Program-made: the position numbers and the translations under genes
Source of the DNA: [Muricauda] lutisoli (nom. illeg.)
GTDB taxonomy: Bacteria; Bacteroidota; Bacteroidia; Flavobacteriales; Flavobacteriaceae
Assembly (NCBI RefSeq): GCF_017313105.1
Contig: NZ_JAFLND010000003.1
Location: 668,206-732,205, forward strand
DNA: 64,000 bases
Direction: 5' to 3'
In this document: piece after piece, positions 1-8,891 of the stretch
How positions within the stretch are numbered: position 1 is the stretch's first letter
Layout of the letters: each line of letters opens with the position of its first letter
Notes under the pieces: generated by a model
The model's input: only the letters and a program-made list of their open reading frames with translations
What the model was told of the DNA's origin: nothing
Databases searched by the model: none

Positions 1-1778
1 TTGGAGATAAGCACAACCTGGAGGTGGTCGATATTTTTAACGAAGATGCCACCTTAAACTCTTTTGGGCTTCACTACGAGGGAAAGGACCGTTTTGTGGT
101 GCGCAAAGAAATCTCGAAAGAGCTTGAAGAGAAAGGGTATCTGGTAAAGACAGAGCGGCATACCAACAAAGTGGGCACCTCTGAAAGGACAAAAGCGGTA
201 ATCGAACCGCGATTGTCCGATCAATGGTTCCTTAAAATGGAAAATCTGGCAAAACCCGCCATTGAAGGAGTTTTGGAAACCAAGGATATAAAGTTGTACC
301 CTTCTAAATTCGAGAATACCTACCGCCATTGGATGGAAAACATCCGTGATTGGAACATTTCGCGCCAATTGTGGTGGGGACAACAAATTCCTGCTTACTA
401 TTATGGTGATGGTAAAGAGGATTTTGTTGTTGCCGAAACTCCAGAAGAAGCATTGGAACTGGCAAAGGCCAAGAATCCAAATATCCAACTATCCGATTTA
501 CGCCAAGATTCCGATGTATTGGATACCTGGTTCTCATCTTGGTTATGGCCCATTAGTGTTTTCGGTGGAATCTTGGAGCCAGATAATAAGGAGGTGAATT
601 ATTATTATCCGACCAGCGATCTGGTCACGGGACCCGATATTCTGTTCTTCTGGGTAGCCAGAATGATCATGGCCGGTTACGAATACAGAGGAAAAAGACC
701 TTTTGAAAACGTATATCTCACCGGATTGGTGCGAGATAAACAGCGTCGGAAAATGTCCAAGTCCTTGGGGAACTCCCCCGATGCCTTGCAGTTGATATCG
801 GATTTTGGGGCAGATGGGGTTCGTGTAGGACTTTTGTTGAGTTCCGCGGCCGGGAACGATTTGTTGTTTGATGAGGCCCTTTGCCAGCAAGGAGCCAACT
901 TTGCAAATAAAATATGGAATGCCTTCCGATTGGTTAAAGGATGGGAAGTAGCTGATATTCCGCAGCCTGAAGCGGCTCAAAAGGGAATTGAGTGGTACAA
1001 GGCCAAGTTTAATCAAACTTTGGTCGATATTGAAGATCATTTCTCCAAATACCGTATTTCCGATGCCCTGATGACTACCTATAAATTGGTATGGGATGAT
1101 TTCTGTTCTTGGTTGTTGGAGATTGTGAAACCTGAGTATCAAAAGCCTATCGACAAAAAAACGTACAATGAGGTTTTGGAACTTTTTGAAGAAAACTTGA
1201 AGTTGTTGCATCCATTTATGCCGTTCTTAACGGAGGAAGTTTGGCAGCATATAGCCGAGCGTACCCCAGAGGATGCTTTGATCGTTGCCCAGTGGCCCGA
1301 TACAAAGGAAGTGGACTCGACCTTGATTGCAGATTTTGAATTTGCTTCTGAGGTAATTTCAGGGATTCGTACTATCAGAAAGGAAAAGAACATCCCTCAA
1401 AAGGATGCGTTGGAACTCTTCATGTTAAATGCCGAGGGCATAGGTTCGCAGATGGATACCATTATCCTCAAATTAGGAAACCTATCAAAAATGGAAGCGG
1501 TTGATGCTAGTTTGGAGGGAGCCCTTACATTTCGGGTAAAGAGTAACGAATACTTTATTCCGATAAGCGGTGCCATTGACGTTGAAGCGGAAATCGCCAA
1601 GATTACGGAAGAGCTCAATTATACCAAAGGATTTTTAAAATCGGTGGAAAAGAAGTTGAGCAACGAGCGTTTTGTGAACAATGCACCGGAAAAGGTAGTG
1701 GCCATGGAACGGAAAAAGGCTGCCGATGCCGAAGCCAAGATTGAAACATTGGAGAAGAGTTTGGCAAGTTTGCAATAA
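1..1778 (+). CDS. valS: Valyl-tRNA synthetase, 3' part (5' end outside window)
   Basis: Class I aminoacyl-tRNA synthetase that charges tRNA-Val in the cytoplasm. The reading frame is already open at base 3 (GDKHNLEVVDIF...), so the GTG at base 24 is not a start; about 591 C-terminal residues are visible. The KMSKS ATP-binding loop (RRKMSKSLGNSPDAL) lies near bases 744-788. It is followed by the anticodon-binding domain (DALMTTYKLVWDDFCSWLLEIVKP) and a Lys/Glu-rich coiled-coil arm in the last 65 or so residues, which is typical of ValRS. The HIGH motif and most of the editing domain lie upstream of the window. A terminator follows 28 bases after the stop. Identification is secure. Confidence 0.97.
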   Translation, partial: GDKHNLEVVDIFNEDATLNSFGLHYEGKDRFVVRKEISKELEEKGYLVKTERHTNKVGTSERTKAVIEPRLSDQWFLKMENLAKPAIEGVLETKDIKLYPSKFENTYRHWMENIRDWNISRQLWWGQQIPAYYYGDGKEDFVVAETPEEALELAKAKNPNIQLSDLRQDSDVLDTWFSSWLWPISVFGGILEPDNKEVNYYYPTSDLVTGPDILFFWVARMIMAGYEYRGKRPFENVYLTGLVRDKQRRKMSKSLGNSPDALQLISDFGADGVRVGLLLSSAAGNDLLFDEALCQQGANFANKIWNAFRLVKGWEVADIPQPEAAQKGIEWYKAKFNQTLVDIEDHFSKYRISDALMTTYKLVWDDFCSWLLEIVKPEYQKPIDKKTYNEVLELFEENLKLLHPFMPFLTEEVWQHIAERTPEDALIVAQWPDTKEVDSTLIADFEFASEVISGIRTIRKEKNIPQKDALELFMLNAEGIGSQMDTIILKLGNLSKMEAVDASLEGALTFRVKSNEYFIPISGAIDVEAEIAKITEELNYTKGFLKSVEKKLSNERFVNNAPEKVVAMERKKAADAEAKIETLEKSLASLQ

Positions 1779-1805
1779 CCGAAAAGCACATAGTATATTG
1801 ATTTT

Positions 1806-1844
1806 GAAAAGGGAAGTGTGAGCTTCCCTTTTCTTTTTATTTTT
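1806..1844 (+). terminator. Intrinsic terminator after valS
   Basis: Perfect 11-bp stem GAAAAGGGAAG / CTTCCCTTTTC (1806-1816 and 1823-1833) with a 6-base loop, followed by a T-rich tract. It ends the valS transcript and separates it from the sugar gene group downstream. Confidence 0.85.
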
Positions 1845-1885
1845 CATACTTTGGGAGGCATAATAACCAATTGATTTCAGGATCC

Positions 1886-3274
1886 ATGAAAAACCTCGAT
1901 AGAAGAAGTTTTATCCAAAAAACTTCATTGACCGCCGCTGCCGTTTCGATAGCTCCCACCTATTTAAAAGCCAATGTAGAGAGACCTCTTTATTCAACCT
2001 ATATGGGCGGATTTGCTGCACCTAAATTGGAAAACGTTCGTGCTGCTTTTATTGGAGTAGGAGCCAGAGGGGGGACCCATGCCAAGTTTTTTGCCGCTTT
2101 GGAAGGGACAGAGGTAGTCGCTATCTGTGATCTTTATGAGGATTTGGTAAAAGAAAAGACGCAATGGGTAAAGGACGCCGCGGGAGAAAGTCGACATAAA
2201 AATATAGCTCAATACTGGGGTGATGAGGATAAATGGCGAACCATGCTTAAAGAAGTAAACCCCGATGTGGTGTTTATCGCTACCAATTGGGCCAATCATG
2301 CACCGATGGCCATTGGTGCCATGGAAAATGGGGCCCATGCCTTTGTTGAGGTCCCTATAGCTACCACCATTCAGGATATGTGGGACATAGTGGATGCCAG
2401 TGAACGTACCCAAAAGCATTGTATGATGTTGGAGAACGTTAACTACAGCCGAGATGAACTGATGTTCCTTAATATGTGCCGACAAGGCGTAATTGGAGAG
2501 ATCTTGCATGGCGAAGCTGCCTATATCCACGAATTGCGTTGGCAAATGGAAGAACAAGAAAGAGGTACGGGCTCTTGGAGAACATACCACTATGCCAAAA
2601 GAAACGGGAATTTATACCCGACCCATGGTTTGGGACCTGTTGCCCAATACATGAACTTGGCAAGACAAGATGATACTTTTGGTAGCTTGGTTTCATTCTC
2701 TACTCCGGCAAGAGGACGAGAGTTATACGCTGAGAAAAATTATCCGGCCGATCATAAATGGAATCAACTCGATTTTAAAGGTGGGGACTTGAATACATCC
2801 ATCATTAAAACAACCATGGGAAAAACCATTATGGTACAGTGGGATGAAACCAGTCCTAGACCCTATTCCCGACTGAATTTGGTGCAGGGAACCAAAGGTA
2901 TTTTAGCTGGGTTTCCAACCCGAGTAGCTTTAGAAGGTGGTGTGGAAGGACTTACAGAAGATCACCACTCTTGGGTACAAGGTGAGCAGCTCGAAAAATT
3001 ATACGAAAAATATGATCACCCGCTCTATAAACGGCTAAATGAAGCAGCCAGGGGCAGTGGGCATGGAGGAATGGACGGAATCATGGTGTATCGCATAGTA
3101 GAGTGCCTACAAAAAGGATTGCCTTTGGACCAGAATGTTTACGAAGGGTGCCTATGGAGTGCAGTTTCCCCATTGAGTGAACGTTCGGTGGCCAGTGGCG
3201 GTGCACCACAGCCTTTCCCCGATTTTACACGAGGCAATTGGAAGGATACCGAACCGTTGCAAATTATAAGTTAA
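1886..3274 (+). CDS. Gfo/Idh/MocA-family protein, GH109-like, with Tat signal
   Basis: Exported NAD-dependent oxidoreductase-fold protein of 462 residues. The N-terminus carries a twin-arginine signal (NLDRRSFIQKTSL then a hydrophobic stretch), so the product is probably periplasmic. The Rossmann nucleotide-binding motif GVGARGG is near residue 55, and FVEVPIAT marks the family's conserved Lys/Glu region. The segment GNLYPTHGLGPVAQYMN strongly resembles glycoside hydrolase family 109 (alpha-N-acetylgalactosaminidase, NAD-dependent mechanism). I chose the ATG at 1886, just before the Tat motif, over a TTG five codons upstream. It lies directly before a sugar kinase and a nucleotidyltransferase. 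The substrate is inferred; it could also be a plain sugar dehydrogenase. Confidence 0.8.
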   Translation: MKNLDRRSFIQKTSLTAAAVSIAPTYLKANVERPLYSTYMGGFAAPKLENVRAAFIGVGARGGTHAKFFAALEGTEVVAICDLYEDLVKEKTQWVKDAAGESRHKNIAQYWGDEDKWRTMLKEVNPDVVFIATNWANHAPMAIGAMENGAHAFVEVPIATTIQDMWDIVDASERTQKHCMMLENVNYSRDELMFLNMCRQGVIGEILHGEAAYIHELRWQMEEQERGTGSWRTYHYAKRNGNLYPTHGLGPVAQYMNLARQDDTFGSLVSFSTPARGRELYAEKNYPADHKWNQLDFKGGDLNTSIIKTTMGKTIMVQWDETSPRPYSRLNLVQGTKGILAGFPTRVALEGGVEGLTEDHHSWVQGEQLEKLYEKYDHPLYKRLNEAARGSGHGGMDGIMVYRIVECLQKGLPLDQNVYEGCLWSAVSPLSERSVASGGAPQPFPDFTRGNWKDTEPLQIIS

Positions 3275-3288
3275 GCAGACTGTAACCA

Positions 3289-4341
3289 ATGATTGAAATA
3301 AAAGTACCCGCTCGAATCTGTTTTTACGGGGATCATCAGGATTATTTGGGATTGCCAGTTATCGCCGGGACCATTGATCGCTACATCAATTTAAAGGCAA
3401 GCCCAAATACCGATAGGATATATCTTTTAAAGTTATTGGACCTTAAAGCGAATACATCCATTGCGTTGAACGATGATTTAAAGCAAATTCAAGCCGATGA
3501 TTATTTTAGGTCCGTTATGGCCGTTTTAAAAAAAGAAGGTTTTCAGTTTGATCAGGGTTACGATATCGAAATATCGGGGAACATTCCTGTAAATGCCGGA
3601 CTTTCCAGTTCTTCCGCGCTAGTTGTGGCATGGATACGTTTTTTGGTAGCTGCGCAAGGAAAGTCAGAAGAAATAAGCGACTTTCAAATCGGGAGATGGG
3701 CGTATGAGGCCGAAGTGCTGTTCTTTGATCAGCCTGGAGGTTTAATGGATCAATATACTATAGCACAAAAAGGATTACTCTATATTGATACCCAGAGTGG
3801 TGAAAGTACTCGTCTCAATGCCAAAATAGGAAAATTGCTGGTGGCAGAGTCTGGAGTGCCCAAAAAAACCTTGGAGGTATTAAAGAATGCCCGGGTATAT
3901 GCCCAAAAAGCTACGGCGGCCGTCAAAAGTGTTCATTCAGAGTTTGAACTGGAACATGCCACCTTGGAGGATTATGAAAAATATGTCAATCTGGTGCCCA
4001 AGAAGCTTCAGGGGTATTGGTACGCTACTATTTATAACTATCACATTACCTTGGAAGCAAAAAAGGAGTTGTTGAAGCCGAATCCCGATATCCAAGTTTT
4101 GGGAGATTTAATGAACCAACACCAGACCATTCTTCAAAATGAAATTAAAAATACACCTTTTGAAATGATGGAGATGATGGATGCTGCACGCAGTGCGGGG
4201 GCGGTAGGAACTAAAATCATTGGTTCGGGGGGTGGTGGCTGTATGGTGTCCATAATCACGGACGATATTGAGGAAAAGGTAAAAAAGGCGTTTTTGGACA
4301 AGGGTGCCAAGGCGGTCTACACAGTAGAATTAACAAGTTGA
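3289..4341 (+). CDS. GHMP-family sugar kinase
   Basis: Small-molecule kinase of the galactokinase/homoserine/mevalonate/phosphomevalonate kinase superfamily, 350 residues. Motif 1 is PARICFYGDHQDYLG (residues 7-21), equivalent to the galactokinase sugar-binding signature; motif 2, the phosphate-binding loop, is NAGLSSSSAL (102-111); motif 3 is GSGGGGCMV near residue 307. DQPGGLMDQY near 147 matches the catalytic-base region of sugar kinases. It starts 14 bases after the GH109-like gene and ends 5 bases before a nucleotidyltransferase, so it probably makes a sugar-1-phosphate that the next enzyme activates. The sugar is unknown; GalNAc is one inference from the neighbour. Confidence 0.85.
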   Translation: MIEIKVPARICFYGDHQDYLGLPVIAGTIDRYINLKASPNTDRIYLLKLLDLKANTSIALNDDLKQIQADDYFRSVMAVLKKEGFQFDQGYDIEISGNIPVNAGLSSSSALVVAWIRFLVAAQGKSEEISDFQIGRWAYEAEVLFFDQPGGLMDQYTIAQKGLLYIDTQSGESTRLNAKIGKLLVAESGVPKKTLEVLKNARVYAQKATAAVKSVHSEFELEHATLEDYEKYVNLVPKKLQGYWYATIYNYHITLEAKKELLKPNPDIQVLGDLMNQHQTILQNEIKNTPFEMMEMMDAARSAGAVGTKIIGSGGGGCMVSIITDDIEEKVKKAFLDKGAKAVYTVELTS

Positions 4342-4346
4342 TTATA

Positions 4347-5180
4347 ATGGAGAATATAAGTTTGATCATAATGGTGGGTGGTGCATCTTCACGTATGAAG
4401 CGAAGCCTAAAAGATAGAGAAGATCAAAAAGGTGTTATGGACAATATCCCCCATAAAAGTTTAATTCCCGTTGGGGAATATGGGAGGCCCTTTTTATACT
4501 ATTTGGTTCAGAATGCTGTGGAAGCAGGATACACCAAACTATATTTGATCACCAGCCCTGAAAATGAGGCTTTTAGAAATTTGAAAGAGCAAGGCGGTCT
4601 TCCAACCGGATTGGAGGTTTTCTTGGCCGTGCAATCGGTGCCGGATGGAAGGACAAAACCATTGGGCACCGCTGATGCCCTTCAACAATGTTTGGATCAG
4701 TATCCAGAATTGAAGCAAACAACGTTTACGGTTTGCAATGGGGACAATTTATACTCCATTGGTGCTTTGCAAGATTTAAGGGAAGATAGAAAAGCTCCCC
4801 ATGCCTTGATCAGTTATGGCAGTTCGGGTTTTGATTATACCGAGGAGCGCATTGCGAAGTTTGCCGTAATGGATATTTCCTCGGAGGGTTATCTGCAAAA
4901 AATCATTGAAAAACCAGACGTGGAAGATGTTCCCAAATATAAAGATGCCTCAGGTGAGCTAAGGGTTAGCATGAACATTTTCAGTTTTTCCGGGAAGGAA
5001 ATCTATTCCTATTTACAAAAATGTCCTATCGACCCTGTACGCAACGAAAAGGAATTGCCTAAAGCGGTTGCCAACTTGGTTGCCGAACAATCGCAAAGCG
5101 TCCTGTGTATACCTCGCTCCGAGCATATTCCTGATTTAACGGATGCCAACGATATTCAGTTATTTAAAAATTTAAAGTAA
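4347..5180 (+). CDS. NTP-transferase-family nucleotidyltransferase
   Basis: Sugar-nucleotide pyrophosphorylase-like protein of 277 residues. The N-terminus has the nucleotide-binding signature MVGGASSRM and the substrate-site motif HKSLIPVG..GRP, as in GlmU/RmlA/ManC-type transferases; the metal-binding aspartate is probably in VCNGDNLYS near residue 132. No left-handed beta-helix acyltransferase domain is present. I chose the ATG at 4347, 5 bases after the kinase stop, over a TTG that overlaps that stop. The pairing with a GHMP kinase suggests salvage of a free sugar to an NDP-sugar. The sugar and nucleotide cannot be read from sequence. Confidence 0.83.
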   Translation: MENISLIIMVGGASSRMKRSLKDREDQKGVMDNIPHKSLIPVGEYGRPFLYYLVQNAVEAGYTKLYLITSPENEAFRNLKEQGGLPTGLEVFLAVQSVPDGRTKPLGTADALQQCLDQYPELKQTTFTVCNGDNLYSIGALQDLREDRKAPHALISYGSSGFDYTEERIAKFAVMDISSEGYLQKIIEKPDVEDVPKYKDASGELRVSMNIFSFSGKEIYSYLQKCPIDPVRNEKELPKAVANLVAEQSQSVLCIPRSEHIPDLTDANDIQLFKNLK

Positions 5181-5232
5181 CTTAAAGGCACCTAATCCCA
5201 TTCTTGCATTGAGCAAAGCGTAAATTTTTGAA

Positions 5233-6501
5233 ATGGAATCGTATGCAACAGCATTGTTATATGCTACACCGTTTTTTATTGGCTTAGTATTGATTGAAAT
5301 TCTTTACGGTCGGTTTGTAAAAGATCAGAAACACAATCTCATGGACACCGTGAGTAGTCTTAGTTCTGGGCTGACCAATGTAGTAAAGGATTCTCTGGGG
5401 CTGGTGCTTATTTTGGTAAGCTATCCCTTTTTACTGGAGCATTTGGCCTTGGTGGAAATAAAGGCTACCTGGTTAGTTTGGGCAGTGGCCTTTATTGCTC
5501 TGGATTTTGCCGGCTATTGGAACCATAGGCTGAGCCATCATATCAATTTTTTTTGGAACCAGCATGTGATTCATCATAGTAGTGAAGAGTTTAATCTGGC
5601 ATGTGCGCTTAGGCAGCCCATTTCAAATTTGTTGGGGTATTATGCACTTTTATTGATTCCTGCCGCACTTTTGGGTGTTCCCAACCAAGTGATAGCGATA
5701 CTTGCTCCCATCCATTTGTTTGCTCAGTTTTGGTACCATACCCAGCATATCGGTAAAATGGGGGTTTTGGAGTATGTGATCGTGACCCCGTCACAACATC
5801 GGGTACATCATGCCATTAATCCAGAGTACATCGATAAGAACCTTGGGCAGATATTTTGTGTCTGGGATAGGATGTTCGGAACCTTTCAGGAGGAGTTGGA
5901 TGAGGTGCCTCCGCAATACGGCGTGTTAAAACCGGCAAATACCTGGAATCCCATAATTATCAACTTTCAGCATTTATGGCGGTTGATACAAGATGCATGG
6001 AGGACCAAAAGCTACCGGGACAAACTACGGATTTGGTTTATGCCCACAGGTTGGCGACCTAAAGATGTAAAGGAAAAATATCCTGTTGACATTATAGAGA
6101 ACGTGTATGACTTTCGAAAATATCAACCCGAGACGTCTACGTCTTTAAAGGTGTATGCACTCTTTCAGTTGATCATCACCACCTTTTTAATGCTATTTAT
6201 GTTTTACAGTTACTCGGATATTGGTTTTGATGGCCTTTTGCTTTTCGGTGCGTTTATTTTTGTCGGCATTTACGGATATACAACCCTTATGGATCGCAAG
6301 AATTATGCGGTTTGGATTGAAGTAATTCGAGGAGTGGGGGGATTGGTGCTTATCTATGTGACCAACGATTGGTTTGGAATCGACACATATTTTTCGGTGG
6401 CAAGCTACTTGGTGGCCCTTTATTTTTTGGTGACGATTTTTGGAGCTATCTATTTTACGTATTTCGAGAAATCGTTTGCTGCCCCAAATCTGGTTTCTTA
6501 G
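5233..6501 (+). CDS. Sterol desaturase / fatty acid hydroxylase family membrane protein
   Basis: Integral membrane di-iron oxygenase-family protein, 422 residues. The three histidine clusters that hold the iron pair are visible: HRLSHH (98-103), HVIHH (111-115) and QHRVHH (188-193). Hydrophobic segments lie before residue 95, around 130-165, and again in the last 120 residues, where extra helices (LLLFGAFIFVGIYGY, GGLVLIYVT, YLVALYFLVTIFGAIYF) extend the protein beyond the usual size of about 280-330 residues. The substrate is unknown; relatives hydroxylate or desaturate sterols, carotenoids and ceramides. Its stop overlaps the stop of the convergent ACBP gene by 4 bases, so no terminator separates them. 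Confidence 0.88.
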   Translation: MESYATALLYATPFFIGLVLIEILYGRFVKDQKHNLMDTVSSLSSGLTNVVKDSLGLVLILVSYPFLLEHLALVEIKATWLVWAVAFIALDFAGYWNHRLSHHINFFWNQHVIHHSSEEFNLACALRQPISNLLGYYALLLIPAALLGVPNQVIAILAPIHLFAQFWYHTQHIGKMGVLEYVIVTPSQHRVHHAINPEYIDKNLGQIFCVWDRMFGTFQEELDEVPPQYGVLKPANTWNPIIINFQHLWRLIQDAWRTKSYRDKLRIWFMPTGWRPKDVKEKYPVDIIENVYDFRKYQPETSTSLKVYALFQLIITTFLMLFMFYSYSDIGFDGLLLFGAFIFVGIYGYTTLMDRKNYAVWIEVIRGVGGLVLIYVTNDWFGIDTYFSVASYLVALYFLVTIFGAIYFTYFEKSFAAPNLVS

Positions 6502-6761
6502 AGGGTTTTCAGCTCTTTTTCCACCAATTCCACATATTTTTCCATGGCTTCTTCCACACTTATTCTCTTGGCTTGGAAAAGGGCATTTGCCTTGAATGCA
6601 TTGATAAGGGGGGTCCTACTACCTGGATTGTCAAAGTTTTTGTTCGCAATTTTGAAGTAGGCGTAGAGTTTTAGTAACAGATCGGCCGGCAATGGATCTG
6701 TGTAGTCGTTAACAAAGTTAACGGCATCGTTGAATCTTTTATGTAATTCTTCGTTAATCAT
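6498..6761 (-). CDS. Acyl-CoA-binding protein
   Basis: Small cytosolic protein of 87 residues resembling the four-helix ACBP family, which binds medium- and long-chain acyl-CoA. Family-like features are FNDAVNFVNDY, LLLKLYAYFKIA and ISVEEAMEKYVELVEK near the C-terminus. The usual Trp-rich WxxWxxxKG segment is replaced by INAFKANALFQAK, so it is a divergent member. I chose the ATG at 6761 (INEELHKRF) because the longer frame to 6800 lies within the end of psd. Last gene of the rsfS-ftsH-LUD-cdsA-psd operon, overlapping psd by 8 bases, which places it with phospholipid synthesis. Confidence 0.8.
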   Translation of the reverse strand: MINEELHKRFNDAVNFVNDYTDPLPADLLLKLYAYFKIANKNFDNPGSRTPLINAFKANALFQAKRISVEEAMEKYVELVEKELKTL

Positions 6762-7419
6762 CCAATGGTCTAACGGAAGCAATGCAAGTGCGTGCTCCAA
6801 CTACTTTTTGATTGAGTTTTACGTTGATATCACAGTCTAGCGGTAACAACAAATCTACTCTGGACCCAAATTTTATGAATCCAGCGTCATCGCCCTGAGT
6901 AACTTGTTCGCCCTCTTCGGCATAGTTTACGATCCTACGTGCCATGGCTCCTGCTATTTGTCTGTAGCCGATTTCCCCGAATTTTGGTGTATGCAGTATA
7001 ATAGTGGTGCGTTCGTTTTCAGTACTGGATTTCGGGTGCCATGCCACCAAATATTTTCCGGGGTGGTATTTGGAATAGGTAACTGTTCCACTGGCCGGAT
7101 ACCTTGTAACGTGCACATTGGTGGGAGACATGAATATGGATACTTGCTTTCTGTTCTCTTTAAAGTATTCGGGCTCGTAAACCTCTTCGATTACAACTAC
7201 TTTTCCATCAACTGGGGCCAATATTTCATCAAAATTGGGCGTGACCAACCTTTTTGGGTTCCTAAAAAACTGCAGAATGGCTATCAAAAGCAACAATGCA
7301 GCAATTTGTACCGTAAGCCGAATCCATTCAACATCAATGAAGTATTGTGCGGTCAATACCACAGCTACCACTAAAAAAAATGTGGTGATGATAATTTTTT
7401 GCCCCTCTTTATGAAACAT
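6754..7419 (-). CDS. psd: Phosphatidylserine decarboxylase proenzyme
   Basis: Converts phosphatidylserine to phosphatidylethanolamine, the main Bacteroidota phospholipid. 221 residues, the short form of the family. Two membrane-associated helices occupy residues 10-28 and 34-52. Conserved blocks APVDGKVV (68-75) and MSPTNVHVTRYP (97-108) are present. The self-cleavage site that creates the pyruvoyl cofactor is in KFGSRVD, between Gly185 and Ser186. The start overlaps the end of cdsA by 11 bases, so the two lipid enzymes are translationally coupled. Secure. Confidence 0.95.
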   Translation of the reverse strand: MFHKEGQKIIITTFFLVVAVVLTAQYFIDVEWIRLTVQIAALLLLIAILQFFRNPKRLVTPNFDEILAPVDGKVVVIEEVYEPEYFKENRKQVSIFMSPTNVHVTRYPASGTVTYSKYHPGKYLVAWHPKSSTENERTTIILHTPKFGEIGYRQIAGAMARRIVNYAEEGEQVTQGDDAGFIKFGSRVDLLLPLDCDINVKLNQKVVGARTCIASVRPLDD

Positions 7420-8212
7420 AGGAGAATATAGTTAAAATCAAATAAGCAAAAGGTGCTGCAAAAACCAAGCTATCCAGTCGGTCCCAAATTCCGCCATGCC
7501 CAGGTAAAATAGCCCCGCTATCCTTTACTCCTGCCATTCGTTTGAATTTTGACTCCAATAAATCGCCCAAACTCCCTGCAATCACTATTAAACCGGCCAT
7601 TGCCATCCATTCCATTACCGTGAGCCTTGTTTCATACCACGATAAAAAATAGGCAGCTACCAGTGCAAAAATAAGACCTCCTACAGAACCTTCAATGGTT
7701 TTTTTTGGTGAAACTGAAGGAAAAAGTTTTGTACGGCCAAAAGTTCGCCCCACTAAATAGGCAAACGTATCGTTGACCCATATCAAAATAAAGATGCCCA
7801 TGATTAAAAACTGGGCAAATTCATCAATCTTATAGGGTATCATGGTTAAAAAAATACATCCGCCCCCAATGTAGAAGAGCCCAATAAAAAACTTCTGTAA
7901 GCTGGTGAAATTCCGGGGGCCTTTAGAGAACAGGAACATCAATAATGCGATGTTCACGGTAATGGTCAGCAGCATCAAAAGGTTGATAGCGGTTGTGTCA
8001 TTGGTCAAATAAATAAAGACCCACCATAACGCCAAATAGGCCAAAAATATATAGTATCCTTTTAAGCGAACGATACGTTTGAATTCATACAGACATGCCA
8101 AACCAAAGGTCATGAATAAAAAGTCGAAGGCATCCGAGCTCAAAAATACCGCTCCTAGCAAAAGTACCACGTAAATCACTCCTGTTATGGAGCGTCGCAA
8201 AAGCTCTCTCAT
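7409..8212 (-). CDS. cdsA: Phosphatidate cytidylyltransferase (CDP-diglyceride synthase)
   Basis: Makes CDP-diacylglycerol from CTP and phosphatidic acid at the inner membrane, supplying the step before phosphatidylserine and, with psd, phosphatidylethanolamine. 267 residues with about eight hydrophobic helices. The family signature near the C-terminus is clear: SKFKRMAGVKDSGAILPGHG followed by GIWDRLDSL, with the two metal-binding aspartates. Begins 4 bases after the LUD gene and overlaps psd, in the same operon as ftsH. Confidence 0.95.
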   Translation of the reverse strand: MRELLRRSITGVIYVVLLLGAVFLSSDAFDFLFMTFGLACLYEFKRIVRLKGYYIFLAYLALWWVFIYLTNDTTAINLLMLLTITVNIALLMFLFSKGPRNFTSLQKFFIGLFYIGGGCIFLTMIPYKIDEFAQFLIMGIFILIWVNDTFAYLVGRTFGRTKLFPSVSPKKTIEGSVGGLIFALVAAYFLSWYETRLTVMEWMAMAGLIVIAGSLGDLLESKFKRMAGVKDSGAILPGHGGIWDRLDSLVFAAPFAYLILTIFSYVS

Positions 8213-8216
8213 TTAT

Positions 8217-8825
8217 TTAGAAATCTTCTAGGAGTAAAAGATATACATTTTTTGAGGCACTTCCGTAGGAAAGAAAGTCATCTTTGTTTTCGGGAGTTTG
8301 CTGAAAGTGCTTTAATGTGGTAATGTTATTGGGAATATTTTTTTGATAACGTTCTTTAATGATTTTGAGCGCTTCACTTATGGAATCCACTAACTGACTT
8401 GTGGTGGCAAAGACCACCAAGTTGGAAGGGAGTTCGTTTAATTTCTTTTCCTTTATTTGATTGGAACATACCAAAATGGAACCATTGTGGGCAACAAGAT
8501 GCTCACAGGTTGTAAAGAAAATCTCGCTTTCGTTGCGGTCATTGGTGAAGTTAATGTTCTCCGAAGCAAAACGTGTTTCCAACCTTGGATCCATGGAATA
8601 GAAAAGATGGTTTTGCCAATCATTTTCCGAGATAATGTTTTTGAGTGCTTCGGAAACCTCTGCAAAATCTTCACAGTAGATAAATTTGCCCCCATTTTTT
8701 TTAAAGTAGATGGTAAATTTCTCATCTACGGGAATCTTTAAATCGGGCATGTGCTCACCACGGGTTTCCGTGGTTTCCTTGGAAACCTTTTTTCCTCCTC
8801 CGAAAAGTTTTTTAAAAACTCCCAT
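8217..8825 (-). CDS. LUD-domain protein (LutC/YkgG-like)
   Basis: 202-residue protein with a short basic N-terminus (GVFKKLFGGGKK) and a LUD domain of the LutC type, recognised from the segment NDRNESEIFFTTCEHLVAHNGSILV and the Rossmann-like C-terminal half. LutC proteins usually act with LutA and LutB in lactate oxidation, but neither partner is here. This gene instead sits between ftsH (66 bases upstream) and cdsA (4 bases downstream), an arrangement I recall from other Flavobacteriia. Its role is therefore probably not lactate use; function unknown. Confidence 0.75.
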   Translation of the reverse strand: MGVFKKLFGGGKKVSKETTETRGEHMPDLKIPVDEKFTIYFKKNGGKFIYCEDFAEVSEALKNIISENDWQNHLFYSMDPRLETRFASENINFTNDRNESEIFFTTCEHLVAHNGSILVCSNQIKEKKLNELPSNLVVFATTSQLVDSISEALKIIKERYQKNIPNNITTLKHFQQTPENKDDFLSYGSASKNVYLLLLEDF

Positions 8826-8891
8826 TTATGGCTGTGCGTTCTTTTCTACTGAATCAATATAACTCTTTTGGTTAGATTTTGCTAAATGATT

